NCBI GenBank assembly: GCA_016214145.1
Contig: JACRPA010000005.1
Span: forward strand, 388,038-452,037
Length of the DNA: 64,000 bases
Reading direction: 5' to 3'
Source: Rhodocyclales bacterium
Lineage (GTDB): Bacteria; Pseudomonadota; Gammaproteobacteria; Burkholderiales; Rhodocyclaceae
This document shows positions 26,818 through 35,076 of this stretch, piece by piece. The position numbers and the translations under genes were made by a program. The notes beneath the pieces are model-generated. The model searched no databases, was not told where the DNA came from, and saw nothing but the letters and a program-made list of their open reading frames with translations. The number at the start of each line of letters is the position of its first letter. The stretch's first letter is position 1.

Positions 26818-27267
26818 ATGAAAGGTCTGTTTCAGGGGTTCGTCATGCTGGCGGCGGCGCTGCCGGCGCTCGCCCAGGACGTCACGTATCGCCAGCACAT
26901 CCGCCCCGTGTGGGAGGATCAGTGCGAGCGCTGCCACGGCAGCAGCGCGCCGAACTACGAAACATTCATGGGCGAGCCGAAGAAGTACGAGGCCGACGAC
27001 AAGGGGCCGCGCATGGACAGCTACGAGAGCCTGGTCTTCTTCGTCAGCGGGCCCCGGGAAGCCGGCGCCCTCATGCGCCGCCTCGACGACGGCGCCAATA
27101 CGAAGGACGGCCAGCCCGGCAACATGTACCGGCACCTTGGCCGCAGCGACAAGCGCAAGGCCAATCTCCAGCTCTTCAAGCAGTGGATCGGCGAGGACGC
27201 CTGGGTCGTGAAGCAGACCGGCGAGCTTAACCAGGAAGATCTGCAAAAAATCAAGGCCGCCAACTGA
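26818..27267 (+). CDS. Small periplasmic mono-haem cytochrome c
   Basis: A 149-residue protein with a signal peptide (MKGLFQGFVMLAAALPALAQ) followed by DVTYRQHIRPVWEDQCERCHG. CERCH is the only haem c motif. The PVWEDQC pattern resembles the cytochrome-c domain that precedes Planctomycete-type or DUF-fused domains. A possible sixth ligand is Met in DGQPGNMYRHLG. Electron-transfer role likely, partner unknown. GGAGGAAGC is the ribosome site. Confidence 0.8.
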   Translation: MKGLFQGFVMLAAALPALAQDVTYRQHIRPVWEDQCERCHGSSAPNYETFMGEPKKYEADDKGPRMDSYESLVFFVSGPREAGALMRRLDDGANTKDGQPGNMYRHLGRSDKRKANLQLFKQWIGEDAWVVKQTGELNQEDLQKIKAAN

Positions 27268-27344
27268 CAGATTCGCGCCTTCGGCTGGCTGGACGATTCG
27301 CTGCAAGGCGTCGTCGCCGCGCACCTGCGGGCGGTGCGGAGTTG

Positions 27345-27369
27345 AAAAGTCAGTCCCCGCGATACGGCG
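27345..27369 (-). repeat. 25-bp dispersed repeat, copy 4
   Basis: AAAAGTCAGTCCC then CGCGATACGGCG, intergenic, 20 bases from the stop of the TraB/GumN gene. Confidence 0.85.
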
Positions 27370-27388
27370 GCCAATGGCATCGGGAGGC

Positions 27389-28303
27389 TCAAGGCGGCCA
27401 GAGTCGCGTCACGCGATAGCCGTCCTTCCGCAGCAGCGAAAGCAGGCCCTGGCTGCCGTACAGGTGCGAGGCGCCGACGGCGACGAAGACGCCGCCCCCG
27501 CGCAGGGGCATGAAAAGCCGGTGGTGCATGAGCAGCGTGCGGTTGTGGATGAGGTGCCGCGTGAACTGCCGGTAGTGATATTCCATGGCGGGATGGCGCT
27601 CGACGCTGCGGTCGGCGATGCGCGCGAGCGCGGCGAGATCGCCGCGCAGCCAGGCGTCGATGGCCGGCCCGGTCGTGGCGGCGAGGGCGTCGCGGTTGCG
27701 CAGCAGGTGCATCAGCAGGGCGACCTGCGAGTCGGGCGGGATGGCGTCGAACGAGGCGATCTGCTCCTCGACCAGTTCGAGCGAGATCACGCGCAGGCGA
27801 AGGCTTTGCGCCGCCTGCAGCAGCCGCTCGTCGAGCGTGGGTTCGCCGCCGTTGCGCGGCTGCCGGGCGATGCGCATCATGGCCGCCCAGGGTTTCAGCC
27901 GTTCGATGGTGCGCCCGGGCACGTCCTGCGCCAGCAGTTCGGCGCGCACTTGCGCGAACGCTTCGGCGCCGATCAGCGGTTCGAGGCGGCGGCCGTCGTC
28001 GAATTCCTCCAGTTCGGCCACGCGCGCGTCGAACGTCTCGGCGAGGGGTTCCATGGCCAGGGTGCGTGTGCGCGCCAGCGCGTCGCGGACCGGCGGTGCA
28101 ATCGCGGAAACGCGCGCATCGGCGACGTGGATCGTGCCGAGGACGAAGCTGTCGGCCTTGCCCTTGCCGGAAATGCGCCACAGCAGGCCGTCGCCGAAGG
28201 GCTCGCGGCCGCCCGCCGCGGCCGGGCCGAAATGCAGCAACGCCGCAGCGGCGATGCCGCACGCAAGGCGCTGCCAGCGCCGGATTGCCCTTGTTCGCGT
28301 CAT
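27389..28303 (-). CDS. TraB/GumN family protein
   Basis: A 304-residue protein with an N-terminal signal sequence (about residues 1-30). Conserved TraB/GumN motifs are SFVLGTIHVADARV near residue 55, EPLAETF, and FVAVGASHLYGSQGLLSLL near the C-terminus. The fold is a predicted metalloprotease-like Tiki/TraB domain with Glu/His ligands. Exported enzyme of unknown substrate. Stands alone; a plus-strand pair of genes starts divergently. Confidence 0.85.
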   Translation of the reverse strand: MTRTRAIRRWQRLACGIAAAALLHFGPAAAGGREPFGDGLLWRISGKGKADSFVLGTIHVADARVSAIAPPVRDALARTRTLAMEPLAETFDARVAELEEFDDGRRLEPLIGAEAFAQVRAELLAQDVPGRTIERLKPWAAMMRIARQPRNGGEPTLDERLLQAAQSLRLRVISLELVEEQIASFDAIPPDSQVALLMHLLRNRDALAATTGPAIDAWLRGDLAALARIADRSVERHPAMEYHYRQFTRHLIHNRTLLMHHRLFMPLRGGGVFVAVGASHLYGSQGLLSLLRKDGYRVTRLWPP

Positions 28304-28416
28304 GGTCGATTCCCGCGGCGGTTTCGTCCCGCATTCTCCGCCGTGGGGTCGCCATGCTCAAGCCGGCCGGCGCGGCGCATAATGGCCGGCAGCTTCAGCC
28401 GACCGAGGAGACGCAC

Positions 28417-28518
28417 ATGACGACCGCCCCCGCAGACGGCAACCCCCTCGTCCTGGAACGCAGCCCCAAGGCCCCGCGCAAAAGCATCCGGCGCAGTCGC
28501 CCTGAGCGTCTCCCATGA
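28417..28518 (+). CDS. Small basic 33-residue ORF coupled to the glyoxalase-fold gene
   Basis: ATG at 28417 is preceded by GAGGAG at ideal distance. The 33-residue product starts MTTAPADGNPLVLERSPKAP and is rich in Arg/Lys/Pro at the end. Its TGA overlaps the ATG of the downstream gene (ATGA), indicating translational coupling. No recognised domain. It may be a genuine small protein or a leader ORF that drives translation of the next gene. Confidence 0.5.
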   Translation: MTTAPADGNPLVLERSPKAPRKSIRRSRPERLP

Positions 28519-28940
28519 AACAGGCCATCAGCTTCATCACCCTCGGCGTCGGCGATCTGGCGCGCAGCCGCGCCTTCTACCGCGCGCTGGGCTGGCGCGA
28601 ATCCTCCGGCAGCCAGGCGGAGGTGGCCTTCTACCAGGCGGGCAGCGTGGCCTTCGCGCTCTTCGCGCGCGAATCGCTTGCCGAGGATGCCGGCGTGCCG
28701 TCCGACGGCGCAGGATTTCCCGGCTTCGCGCTCGCGCACAACGTCGCCTCGGAGGCAGTGGTCGACGCCACCCTGCGCGAAGCGGTGGCGGCGGGCGGCC
28801 GCCTGGTGCGCCCGGGCGAGAAAGCGCCCTGGGGCGGCTACCGCGGCTACTTCGCCGACCCCGACGGCTTCCTCTGGGAGGTCTGTTTCAATCCTTTTTT
28901 TCCGCTGGAAGAAAACGGCTTCGTGCGGCTGCCGGAGTAG
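28515..28940 (+). CDS. VOC (glyoxalase/bleomycin-resistance) superfamily protein
   Basis: A 141-residue protein with the paired beta-alpha-beta-beta-beta VOC fold. It opens with ISFITLGVGDLARSRAFYRALGW and closes with GYFADPDGFLWEVCFNP, both diagnostic. The C-terminal Glu of LWEV is a usual metal ligand. Substrate unknown. Translation is probably coupled to the upstream small ORF. Confidence 0.9.
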   Translation: MKQAISFITLGVGDLARSRAFYRALGWRESSGSQAEVAFYQAGSVAFALFARESLAEDAGVPSDGAGFPGFALAHNVASEAVVDATLREAVAAGGRLVRPGEKAPWGGYRGYFADPDGFLWEVCFNPFFPLEENGFVRLPE

Positions 28941-28955
28941 GCGGGTTATTGCGGG

Positions 28956-29148
28956 AAAAGTCAGTCGCTGCGATACGGCGATGGATTTTCGGAATGGGTG
29001 CTTTCGGCCAGGAGCGGCCTTGTAGGTCGGGCTTCAGCCCGACTTGAGCGCCCGAGCAACCGCCGCTGTCGGCCTGAAGGCCGACCTACAGACAAACGGC
29101 CGCTCCGGGTCGAAAGCACCCGTCGCCGTACTGCAGAGACTGACTTTT
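28956..29148. mobile_element. 193-bp MITE-like palindromic element with 25-bp terminal inverted repeats
   Basis: Left end 28956-28980 (AAAAGTCAGTC ... TACGGCG) and right end 29124-29148 (CGCCGTA ... GACTGACTTTT) are inverted copies of the dispersed 25-bp sequence; the flanking GGG/CCC extends the match. Inside, GGGTGCTTTCGG pairs with CGAAAGCACCC, GGAGCGGCC with GGCCGCTCC, and TGTAGGTCGG with CCGACCTACA, so nearly the whole element can fold on itself. It has no coding capacity. Confidence 0.75.
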
Positions 29149-29188
29149 CCCAGCGGATTGCAACGTAATTCAACAGCGCAGGATTCCG

Positions 29189-29213
29189 CGCCGTCCCGCA
29201 GAGACTGACTTTC
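29189..29213 (+). repeat. 25-bp dispersed repeat, copy at 3' end of the 89-residue gene
   Basis: CGCCGTCCCGCAG then AGACTGACTTTC. Its last bases overlap the stop codon of the minus-strand gene at 29212, and it lies 40 bases from the right end of the 193-bp element. Confidence 0.75.
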
Positions 29214-29481
29214 AGTTCAGCATGCCGGCGGCTGCGCCGGGCGTGAGGACGGGCCGCCGGGCATCCGCCGTCCTGTCGCGATCGAGGATGTCGACCAGCT
29301 CGCGTGCGTGTTCGCGCAGGTGCGGATCGGCCTCCGCGTCGGCGGCGACGCGCTCCAGCAGCAGCGCCGCCAGTTGCGCGGCGCGCGGGCAGCCGGTGGT
29401 CATGTGACGGGCCAGGTGGGCCAGCGCGCCGGCGACCAGGCGCGCGGGGGCGGGTTCGTCGCGGGTGTCGGTTTCGTTCAT
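29212..29481 (-). CDS. Small uncharacterised alpha-helical protein at end of the iron operon
   Basis: An 89-residue protein starting MNETDTRDEPAPARLVAGAL. It is Ala/Arg/Leu rich and predicted mostly helical, with one Cys and three His (LAHLARHMTTGCPRAAQLAALLL). No family recognised. GGAGACGCCC precedes the ATG. It is the last gene of the TonB-receptor operon, 22 bases after the 49-residue membrane protein, so a role in iron or haem uptake is inferred only from position. Confidence 0.6.
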   Translation of the reverse strand: MNETDTRDEPAPARLVAGALAHLARHMTTGCPRAAQLAALLLERVAADAEADPHLREHARELVDILDRDRTADARRPVLTPGAAAGMLN

Positions 29482-29503
29482 GGGCGTCTCCGCTGGGTTG
29501 CGA

Positions 29504-29653
29504 TCATTGCGCCGCCTTGCCGCGCGCGGCGAGTTGGCGCTTGTAGGCGCGCGCCTGCCGGCGGGCGTGCAGGCCGTGGGCGAACAGCCACAGGCCGGCG
29601 AGCACGCCTGCTCCGGCGAGGGTTGCGAGCAGGAGGGCAAGGGCTTCAGCCAT
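29504..29653 (-). CDS. 49-residue single-helix membrane protein
   Basis: Starts at ATG 29653 inside the end of the PepSY gene (8-base overlap). It encodes MAEALALLLATLAGAGVLAG followed by LWLFAHGLHARR and a basic tail, AYKRQLAARGKAAQ: one N-out or N-in helix plus a cytoplasmic basic stretch. Small helices of this type often accompany PepSY-domain proteins in TonB-receptor clusters. Function unknown. Confidence 0.65.
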   Translation of the reverse strand: MAEALALLLATLAGAGVLAGLWLFAHGLHARRQARAYKRQLAARGKAAQ

Positions 29654-30410
29654 GCAGGGTCTCGAACTGTTTGCGCGCGACGTCGCGCCGCCTGGTCTGG
29701 CTGCGCCACCACAGATAAAGGCCGGTGACGCCGAGGAAGACCCAGACGAAGCCGAGCAGGTCGATCCAGAGCCATTCCGCTTCCTTGCCGAGGAAGGCGC
29801 GGCCGGTGTGCAGGTCGAGCATCAGCTTGCCGAGGGTGATGCGCTCCATGGCGGCTTCGCCCGCCGGCAGGGCGGCGAGCGCCTGGCGGGCGGCGTCGTC
29901 GGTGCGCCAGGTCGCGCCGTCGCGGCTGGCGACGAGGCCCTCGTCCTTTACCGCGACGGCCACGCTGCCGTCGGGGTTGAGCTGGGCGTTCCAGGCGTCG
30001 CCCTTGTAGGCGCGGCGCCAGCCTTCGGCGGTATGCGTCCAGATGCCGCTTCTCGCGGCGACGACGAGGCCCCAGGGCGCGGCGACGAGGTCGCGGATCG
30101 GGGTGCCGCCGAGTTCCCTTGCTGCGATGGCTTCGTTGCCGACGATGCGGTAGAGGCCGGACTGCGTGCCGATCCAGCGGCTGCCGTCGGCAAGCGTGAG
30201 GCTGCTGCGCACTTCCGTGCGCTGCTGTTTCATTGCCATCTCGCCGTAGCCCGGCAGCCAGGCGACGGCGCGGGTGAGGTCGATGTCGTTGAGGCCGAGT
30301 TCCTTCTTGTGGGCGAGGAAGATCGTCGTCAGCCCGACCAGCAGCATGGGGACGATGAGGAGGGCCGACACCCAGTTGTGCCAGTCGCGCGCCTTCAGGT
30401 TGAGTTGCAT
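29646..30410 (-). CDS. PepSY-associated membrane protein of a TonB-receptor operon
   Basis: A 254-residue protein from ATG 30410, preceded by a perfect AAGGAGGTTTC ribosome site. N-terminal helix with RDWHNWVSALLIVPMLLVGLT, a large periplasmic domain with repeated beta-like segments (SRWIGTQSGLYRI, RSGIWTHTAEGWRRAY), then a C-terminal helix FVWVFLGVTGLYLWWRS. The first and last segments match PepSY-TM iron-regulated proteins, thought to reduce or release iron from siderophores. It follows the receptor gene by 19 bases. Confidence 0.8.
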   Translation of the reverse strand: MQLNLKARDWHNWVSALLIVPMLLVGLTTIFLAHKKELGLNDIDLTRAVAWLPGYGEMAMKQQRTEVRSSLTLADGSRWIGTQSGLYRIVGNEAIAARELGGTPIRDLVAAPWGLVVAARSGIWTHTAEGWRRAYKGDAWNAQLNPDGSVAVAVKDEGLVASRDGATWRTDDAARQALAALPAGEAAMERITLGKLMLDLHTGRAFLGKEAEWLWIDLLGFVWVFLGVTGLYLWWRSQTRRRDVARKQFETLHG

Positions 30411-30429
30411 GAAACCTCCTTGGTTGGGG

Positions 30430-32619
30430 TTACCACTTGCCTTCGAGGGCGACATACAGCGCGCGGCCGCCGCGCTCGGATTCGAAGGTCTGCTTGGTGA
30501 GACGGCCGGCGGCGTTGTACTCGTATTTGTCCTTGTCCTTCGTCATGTCGAGCAGGTTGGCCGCGGTGATGCGGACGGCGAGGTCGCGCGACAGGCGCTT
30601 CATGACGTAGAGGTCGAGCAGCTTCTGTTCGGCTTCCGGGTCGAGCTTGAGCGTCTCGGCCGGGTTCTTGATGAAGCGCGGCGTGTAGTTGTAGTTCACG
30701 CCCCAGGCGGCGCCCCAGCGCGGCAGTTGCCAGTCGAAGCCGAGGTTGTAGACCCAGGGCGGCTGATCCTTGATGCGCGTGGTCGTTCCGGTGGCGCTGT
30801 TCTCCAGCCGCGAGAACAGCCGTGTGTAGTTGAAGCGCAGCATCAGCTCCGGCAGGCCGAGGAAATCCATGCGCGGGCGGGCGTCGAGTTCCAGGCCCCA
30901 CACCCGGGCTGCGCCGACGTTCTGCGGCCGCGCGACGTAGCGCGCGCCTTCGAGCGCGGTGCGCTCCTCGATCTTGTCGCGGATGTCGCGGCGGAACAGG
31001 TTGGCGCCGAGCACGCCGCCGCCGCGCGGCAGGAAGTGTTCCCAGCCGAGTTCGATGCCGCGCGCCTGTTCCGCCTTCAGCGCCGGGTTGCCCGATTTAT
31101 CCGGGTCGCCGAGCGTGCCGGTCTTCGTCTCGGTGACGGGCGACAGTTCGTCGAACTTGGGCGGCTTGAGGGTCTGCGTGACGCTGGCGCGCAGGTTGTT
31201 GCGGCCGTCGGCCTGCCACAGGTAGTGCAGCGAGGGCGAGGCGAAGCGGTAGGTGCCGTCGTAGCGCCGGCCGGCGCCGTCGACGCCGCGCTGCTCGACG
31301 TGCAGCAGGCGCAGGCCGGGTGTCAGGAAGTGGTTCGCCGCCAGCGACCACTCGTCCTGCACGAAGGCGACCCAGCGCCGCTCGTCGATGCGGAAGTTGT
31401 CGCCGCGGCCGGGCGTCTTGGGCAGGCCGTTCTCGACGGTGCGCTTCTCGTCCTCGCGCGTCTTGTCGGCATACTCCAGCCCGGCGCCGAGCTTGTGGCT
31501 GCCGAAGGGACGGCTCCAGCGCAGGCCGCCGAAGCCCTCGCGCTCGTCCTGGGTGGCGTCTTCCAGCGTGGTCTTGGTCAGCGCGCCGGCGGCGTTGTAT
31601 TCGCGGGTGGTCTTGTCCTTGGTTTCTCCGCCGCCGCGCACGCCGCCGAAGACCGACAGTTTGCCGCCGCCGTCGAGGGCGTGCTTCCATTCGCCGCGCA
31701 GGCGGGCGAGTTCGCGCTGCTTGTCCTCGGCCTCGATCTTGCGGCCGTCGCGCACGTAGTTGAGGCCCGTGGCCGGCGGCGTGAAGGCGAATTTCTCCAC
31801 GGCCTTGTCCTTGGATTCATCCGTGCGCGAAATGAAGGGCGTGATCACCAGTTCGTCGCCGGCGCCGAGGCGGATGTTCACGCGCGGCGAGAAATCGAAG
31901 CCGTCCGAGCGCGTGCGCTCATCCTCGAATTCCTCCTTCCAGCTCGTGCGCACGCCGGTGACGGGATGGAAGCCCCGCTCGTCCTTGGACTTGGTCTTCG
32001 GCTCGCCGCGGCGGCCGACCGAGGCGGAGAGCAGCCAGCGGATGTCGCCGCTGCCGTCGCCGGCCTGGCCCGAGGCGTTCCAGATGTCCATGTCGGTCTT
32101 CTCGCCGAAGACGCGGCCGCCGACGAGGCGGGCATTGGCGATGCGCTGGCCGGGTACGTCGCGCAGGACGATGTTGATGGTGCCGGCGAGGCCCTCGTTG
32201 GGCAGGTCGGCGCCGGGCGCGCGGATGATTTCGATGCGTTCCACCATGTCGAGCGGCAGGCGGTCGACCTGGATCTGGCGCTCCTTGCCGCCGCCCGGCA
32301 CCGGCTCGCCGTCGATGAGGATCTGCGTGTAGCCCTTGTCCATGCCGCGAAGGCGCACGTCCTTGGGCGCGCCGGGCGGGCCGGTGAAAGTAACGCCGGG
32401 CAGGCGGCGCAGGTAGTCGCCGACGGTGAGCTCGTTCATGCGGTCGAGCTCCTCGCGGCCGTAGACGAGGCGCGTCGAGCGGGCGTCGCGGCGGGCCTCG
32501 AAGTCGTCGCGCTCGGCGCCGACCTCGACGACGGGCAGGGCGGTGTCGGCGCGCGCCGGGCCGGCAGAGAGGAAGGGCAGGACGAGCAGGAAGGCGGGAA
32601 GATGAGTGTTGCGGATCAT
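30430..32619 (-). CDS. TonB-dependent outer membrane receptor
   Basis: A 729-residue protein with a signal peptide (about 1-24). The plug domain contains LTVGDYLRRLPGVTF, VRLRGMDKGYTQILIDGEPV and RIEIIRAPGAD. A 22-strand barrel follows, ending in the aromatic terminal motif YVALEGKW. A TonB box may be TALPVVEVGAER after the signal. The substrate (ferric siderophore, haem or other) cannot be read from sequence. It lies 7 bases downstream of exbD, in one operon with its energiser genes. Confidence 0.94.
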   Translation of the reverse strand: MIRNTHLPAFLLVLPFLSAGPARADTALPVVEVGAERDDFEARRDARSTRLVYGREELDRMNELTVGDYLRRLPGVTFTGPPGAPKDVRLRGMDKGYTQILIDGEPVPGGGKERQIQVDRLPLDMVERIEIIRAPGADLPNEGLAGTINIVLRDVPGQRIANARLVGGRVFGEKTDMDIWNASGQAGDGSGDIRWLLSASVGRRGEPKTKSKDERGFHPVTGVRTSWKEEFEDERTRSDGFDFSPRVNIRLGAGDELVITPFISRTDESKDKAVEKFAFTPPATGLNYVRDGRKIEAEDKQRELARLRGEWKHALDGGGKLSVFGGVRGGGETKDKTTREYNAAGALTKTTLEDATQDEREGFGGLRWSRPFGSHKLGAGLEYADKTREDEKRTVENGLPKTPGRGDNFRIDERRWVAFVQDEWSLAANHFLTPGLRLLHVEQRGVDGAGRRYDGTYRFASPSLHYLWQADGRNNLRASVTQTLKPPKFDELSPVTETKTGTLGDPDKSGNPALKAEQARGIELGWEHFLPRGGGVLGANLFRRDIRDKIEERTALEGARYVARPQNVGAARVWGLELDARPRMDFLGLPELMLRFNYTRLFSRLENSATGTTTRIKDQPPWVYNLGFDWQLPRWGAAWGVNYNYTPRFIKNPAETLKLDPEAEQKLLDLYVMKRLSRDLAVRITAANLLDMTKDKDKYEYNAAGRLTKQTFESERGGRALYVALEGKW

Positions 32620-32626
32620 GGTGCTT

Positions 32627-33043
32627 TCACGGGTTGGGTAAAGTGACGAAGCCGAGCTTCGCGACGCCGGCGTTGTGGATCTCGGCCATGATTTCGGCGA
32701 GGCGTTCGTAGCGCGTGCTGCGGTCGGCGCGCAGGTGCACTTCCGGCTGCGGCGCGTGCGCCGCGGCTTCGCGCAGACGCGCGCTCAGGTCGGCATCCGA
32801 GATCAGCCGGTCGTTCCAGTAGATATCGCCGTTGTCGTTGAGGGCGAGACGCACCGCGTCGGGCTTGTGCAGTTGCGGGGCGGCGCTGGCGCGCGGCAGG
32901 TCGACGTTCACCGCGTGGGTGAGCATCGGCGCGGTGACGATGAAGATGATGAGCAGCACCAGCATCACGTCCACCATCGGCGTGACGTTGATCTCCGCCA
33001 TGGGAGCGCCGTCGGCGTCCGCTTCGAAGCCGCCGAAGGCCAT
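32627..33043 (-). CDS. exbD: Biopolymer transport protein ExbD
   Basis: A 138-residue protein with a single N-terminal helix. The motif EINVTPMVDVMLVLLIIFIV contains the essential membrane Asp. A periplasmic domain follows. Works with ExbB to convert proton flow into TonB movement. Its ATG overlaps the exbB stop (ATGA). Confidence 0.93.
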   Translation of the reverse strand: MAFGGFEADADGAPMAEINVTPMVDVMLVLLIIFIVTAPMLTHAVNVDLPRASAAPQLHKPDAVRLALNDNGDIYWNDRLISDADLSARLREAAAHAPQPEVHLRADRSTRYERLAEIMAEIHNAGVAKLGFVTLPNP

Positions 33044-33771
33044 CAGGCGCCTCCCTTCGCCACCCGCAGCGCACGCGCTTCCGCGTGCGGCCGCGCACCC
33101 GCCGTGAAGCAGGCATGCAGGTCGCGGGCGAAGGCATCGAGTTCCGCGAGCAGCTCGCGGTTGAGGCGGCCGATGGCGTTGTAGGCGAGCACGGCGGGGA
33201 GCGCCACGCCGATGCCGGCGGCGGTCATCACCAGCGCCTCGCCGACCGGGCCGGCGACCTTGTCGAGGGTGGCCTGCCCCGTCACCGAGATGGCGACGAG
33301 GGCGTGGTAGATGCCCCAGACGGTGCCGAAGAGGCCGACGAAGGGGGCGGTGGCGCCGATGGAGGCGAGCAGGGTGAGGCCGCGCTCCAGGCGCGAGCGG
33401 CTGTCGACGAGGGCGCGGCGCAGGGCGCGGGTGAGCGCGTCGCCGCGATCGAGTCCGTCGGCAAGCCGCAGCGGCTCGCGCGCATCGAGCCGCTGCGCCG
33501 CCCCGGCGGCGGCCGCTGCCAGTCGCTCGGCCGGCGTGCCCGGCGCGAGGCGCCGCAACCCGGCGAGGCCGGACTCCGCATCGGCGGCCTCCCAAAAAGC
33601 CTCGATGTGGCGGGCGCTCGGGCGCAGGCGCTGCCACACCCAGAGGCGGGCCAGCGTCCAGTACCAGGCGGCGACGGACATGGCGAGCAGCAGCAGGGCC
33701 ACGGCGTGGGTCACTGCGTCGCCCTGCGCCCACAGTCGGGCGAAGCCGAAGTCGGGGGTGTCGTTCATCAT
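33043..33771 (-). CDS. exbB: MotA/TolQ/ExbB proton channel family protein ExbB
   Basis: A 242-residue protein with three helices. The conserved core LASIGATAPFVGLFGTVWGIYHAL and the third helix TAAGIGVALPAVLAYN are diagnostic. Forms the channel with ExbD. The start overlaps the tonB stop by four bases; a second in-frame ATG follows immediately. Confidence 0.93.
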   Translation of the reverse strand: MMNDTPDFGFARLWAQGDAVTHAVALLLLAMSVAAWYWTLARLWVWQRLRPSARHIEAFWEAADAESGLAGLRRLAPGTPAERLAAAAAGAAQRLDAREPLRLADGLDRGDALTRALRRALVDSRSRLERGLTLLASIGATAPFVGLFGTVWGIYHALVAISVTGQATLDKVAGPVGEALVMTAAGIGVALPAVLAYNAIGRLNRELLAELDAFARDLHACFTAGARPHAEARALRVAKGGA

Positions 33772-34418
33772 CGTTTCTCCAGTCGGAAGGCAATCGGTAC
33801 GCGCACCCAGGCGGCGACGGCGGTCTCGCCCTGGCGCGCGGGGACGAAGCGCCAGTGGCGCACGGCCTCGAGGGCGGCCTCGTCGAGGCGCGGGCTGCCG
33901 GCGCTCTCCGCCAGATCGATCTGTCCGGGCAGGCCCTCGGGCGTGACGAAGACGCGCAGCGTCGCCTTGCCTTCCTCGCCCATGCGGCGGGCGAGGGGCG
34001 GGTAGGGCGGGCGCGGGTTGTTCAGGTAGGCGGCGTCGAAGCGCGGCGGCAGGATGGGTGCCGGCGCGGCGGGAGCGGCGGGGGCGGCGGAGGAAGCGGC
34101 GGCGACCGCCAACTGCGCCGGCGCGGCAGCCGTTGCATGCGATGACTGGGCAGGCGCCGCCGCCCGCGTGTCCGGCTCGGGGCTGGCAAGCGGGGTGGCC
34201 AGGGGTAGGGCCTGGCGCGGCGTCGGGACGGGCTGTTGTTGCGGACGGGCAGGCGCCGCGGGTGCGGAGGCCGGCGGCGCGACGAGGGCGACGGCGAGCG
34301 CCTGGGGCGGCGCGAAGCTGCGCGCCGCCGGAACAAAAGTCAGTCCCAGCAGGACGGCGCCGTGCGCCGCGGCAACGATGCCCAGCAGCCAGCGGGGGGC
34401 TTCATCCAGCCTGCTCAA
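33768..34418 (-). CDS. tonB: Energy transducer TonB
   Basis: A 216-residue protein: N-terminal helix (LLGIVAAAHGAVLLGLTF), a long Pro/Ala-rich periplasmic spacer (about 40-120), and a C-terminal TonB domain with NPRPPYPPLARRMGEEGKA and SAGSPRLDEAALEAVRHWRF. Transduces proton-motive force to the receptor at 30430. The helix region carries a copy of the 25-bp repeat. Confidence 0.93.
   Translation of the reverse strand: MSRLDEAPRWLLGIVAAAHGAVLLGLTFVPAARSFAPPQALAVALVAPPASAPAAPARPQQQPVPTPRQALPLATPLASPEPDTRAAAPAQSSHATAAAPAQLAVAAASSAAPAAPAAPAPILPPRFDAAYLNNPRPPYPPLARRMGEEGKATLRVFVTPEGLPGQIDLAESAGSPRLDEAALEAVRHWRFVPARQGETAVAAWVRVPIAFRLEKR
34335..34359 (-). repeat. 25-bp dispersed repeat, copy inside tonB
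   Basis: AAAAGTCAGTCCC then AGCAGGACGGCG. It encodes AVLLGLTF in the membrane helix of TonB on the minus strand. Confidence 0.7.
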
Positions 34419-34496
34419 TGTGCGTCCTCACGTTCGTCGAGTCATCCATGTCGAATCTGGCTGGCTCGTCCGAACGGGCGGACTGGCTGGCTAAGG

Positions 34497-34596
34497 TTCC
34501 CGTCATTCCCGCCGTCATCCTCGGACTTGATCCGGGGAAAGCGGGAATCCAGGGATTGCTAACTGCGTGGGTTCCCGCCTTCGCGGGAACGACAAG
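34497..34596. repeat. CATTCCCGC/GCGGGAAT-type intergenic repeat between tonB and bfr
   Basis: Contains GTCATTCCCGCCGTCATCC, GCGGGAATCCAGGGA and GTTCCCGCCTTCGCGGGAAC, forming stacked inverted repeats of a family common in proteobacteria. A relative lies at 37336-37390. It occupies most of the 180-base gap between bfr (its stop at 34600) and tonB. Confidence 0.7.
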
Positions 34597-34599
34597 TTC

Positions 34600-35076
34600 T
34601 TACGACAACTCTCCCATCTGCGACTGCAGGTAGTTCTGCAGACCGACTTTGGCGACGAGCTCGATCTGCGTTTCGAGGAAGTCGATGTGTTCCTCGGTGT
34701 CCTCGAGGATTTCCTCGAAGAGTTCGCGCGAGACGTAGTCGTTGCAGGTCTCGCAGTGGGCGACGGCTTCCAGCAGCGTGGCGCGCGCGAGGTGCTCGAG
34801 CTTGAGGTCGCCGGCGAGGGTCTCGGGCACGCTCTCGCCGATCATCAGCTTGCCGAGCATCTGCATGTTCGGCAGCCCTTCGAGGAAGAGGATGCGTTCG
34901 ATCAGCTTGTCGGCGTGGTGCATCTCCTCGATGGATTCCTCGTATTCCTTCTTGCCCAGCCGGTTGAGGCCCCAGTTCTTGTACATGCGCGCATGCAGGA
35001 AGTACTGGTTCACCGCGGTGAGCTCGTTGGTCAGGGCCTTGTTGAGGTGCTGCAGCGTTTTCTTGTCGCCTTTCAT
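34600..35076 (-). CDS. bfr: Bacterioferritin (haem-binding)
   Basis: A 158-residue four-helix protein. Ferroxidase ligands are seen in [13 protein letters not shown] (Glu18), [18 protein letters not shown] (Glu51, His54) and [11 protein letters not shown] (Glu/His near 127-130); Met52 is the haem ligand that separates Bfr from ferritin. It stores iron as a 24-mer. Start overlaps the bfd stop, ATGA, with AAGGAGAAAC upstream. Confidence 0.95.
   Translation of the reverse strand: MKGDKKTLQHLNKALTNELTAVNQYFLHARMYKNWGLNRLGKKEYEESIEEMHHADKLIERILFLEGLPNMQMLGKLMIGESVPETLAGDLKLEHLARATLLEAVAHCETCNDYVSRELFEEILEDTEEHIDFLETQIELVAKVGLQNYLQSQMGELS

Noticed and set aside
27268..27343. Possible 24-codon tail after the cytochrome c gene (FAPS/IRAFGWLDDSLQGVV-like reading)
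   Set aside because: Reads plausibly as protein in one frame, ending just before a 25-bp repeat, but has no start codon or ribosome site. Could be a remnant of a deleted gene end; not strong enough to annotate.
34419..34499. Second Fur box upstream of tonB
   Set aside because: No AATGC/GCATT or GATAAT-type palindrome was found in the gap; tonB may be reached by read-through or use an unrecognised promoter.
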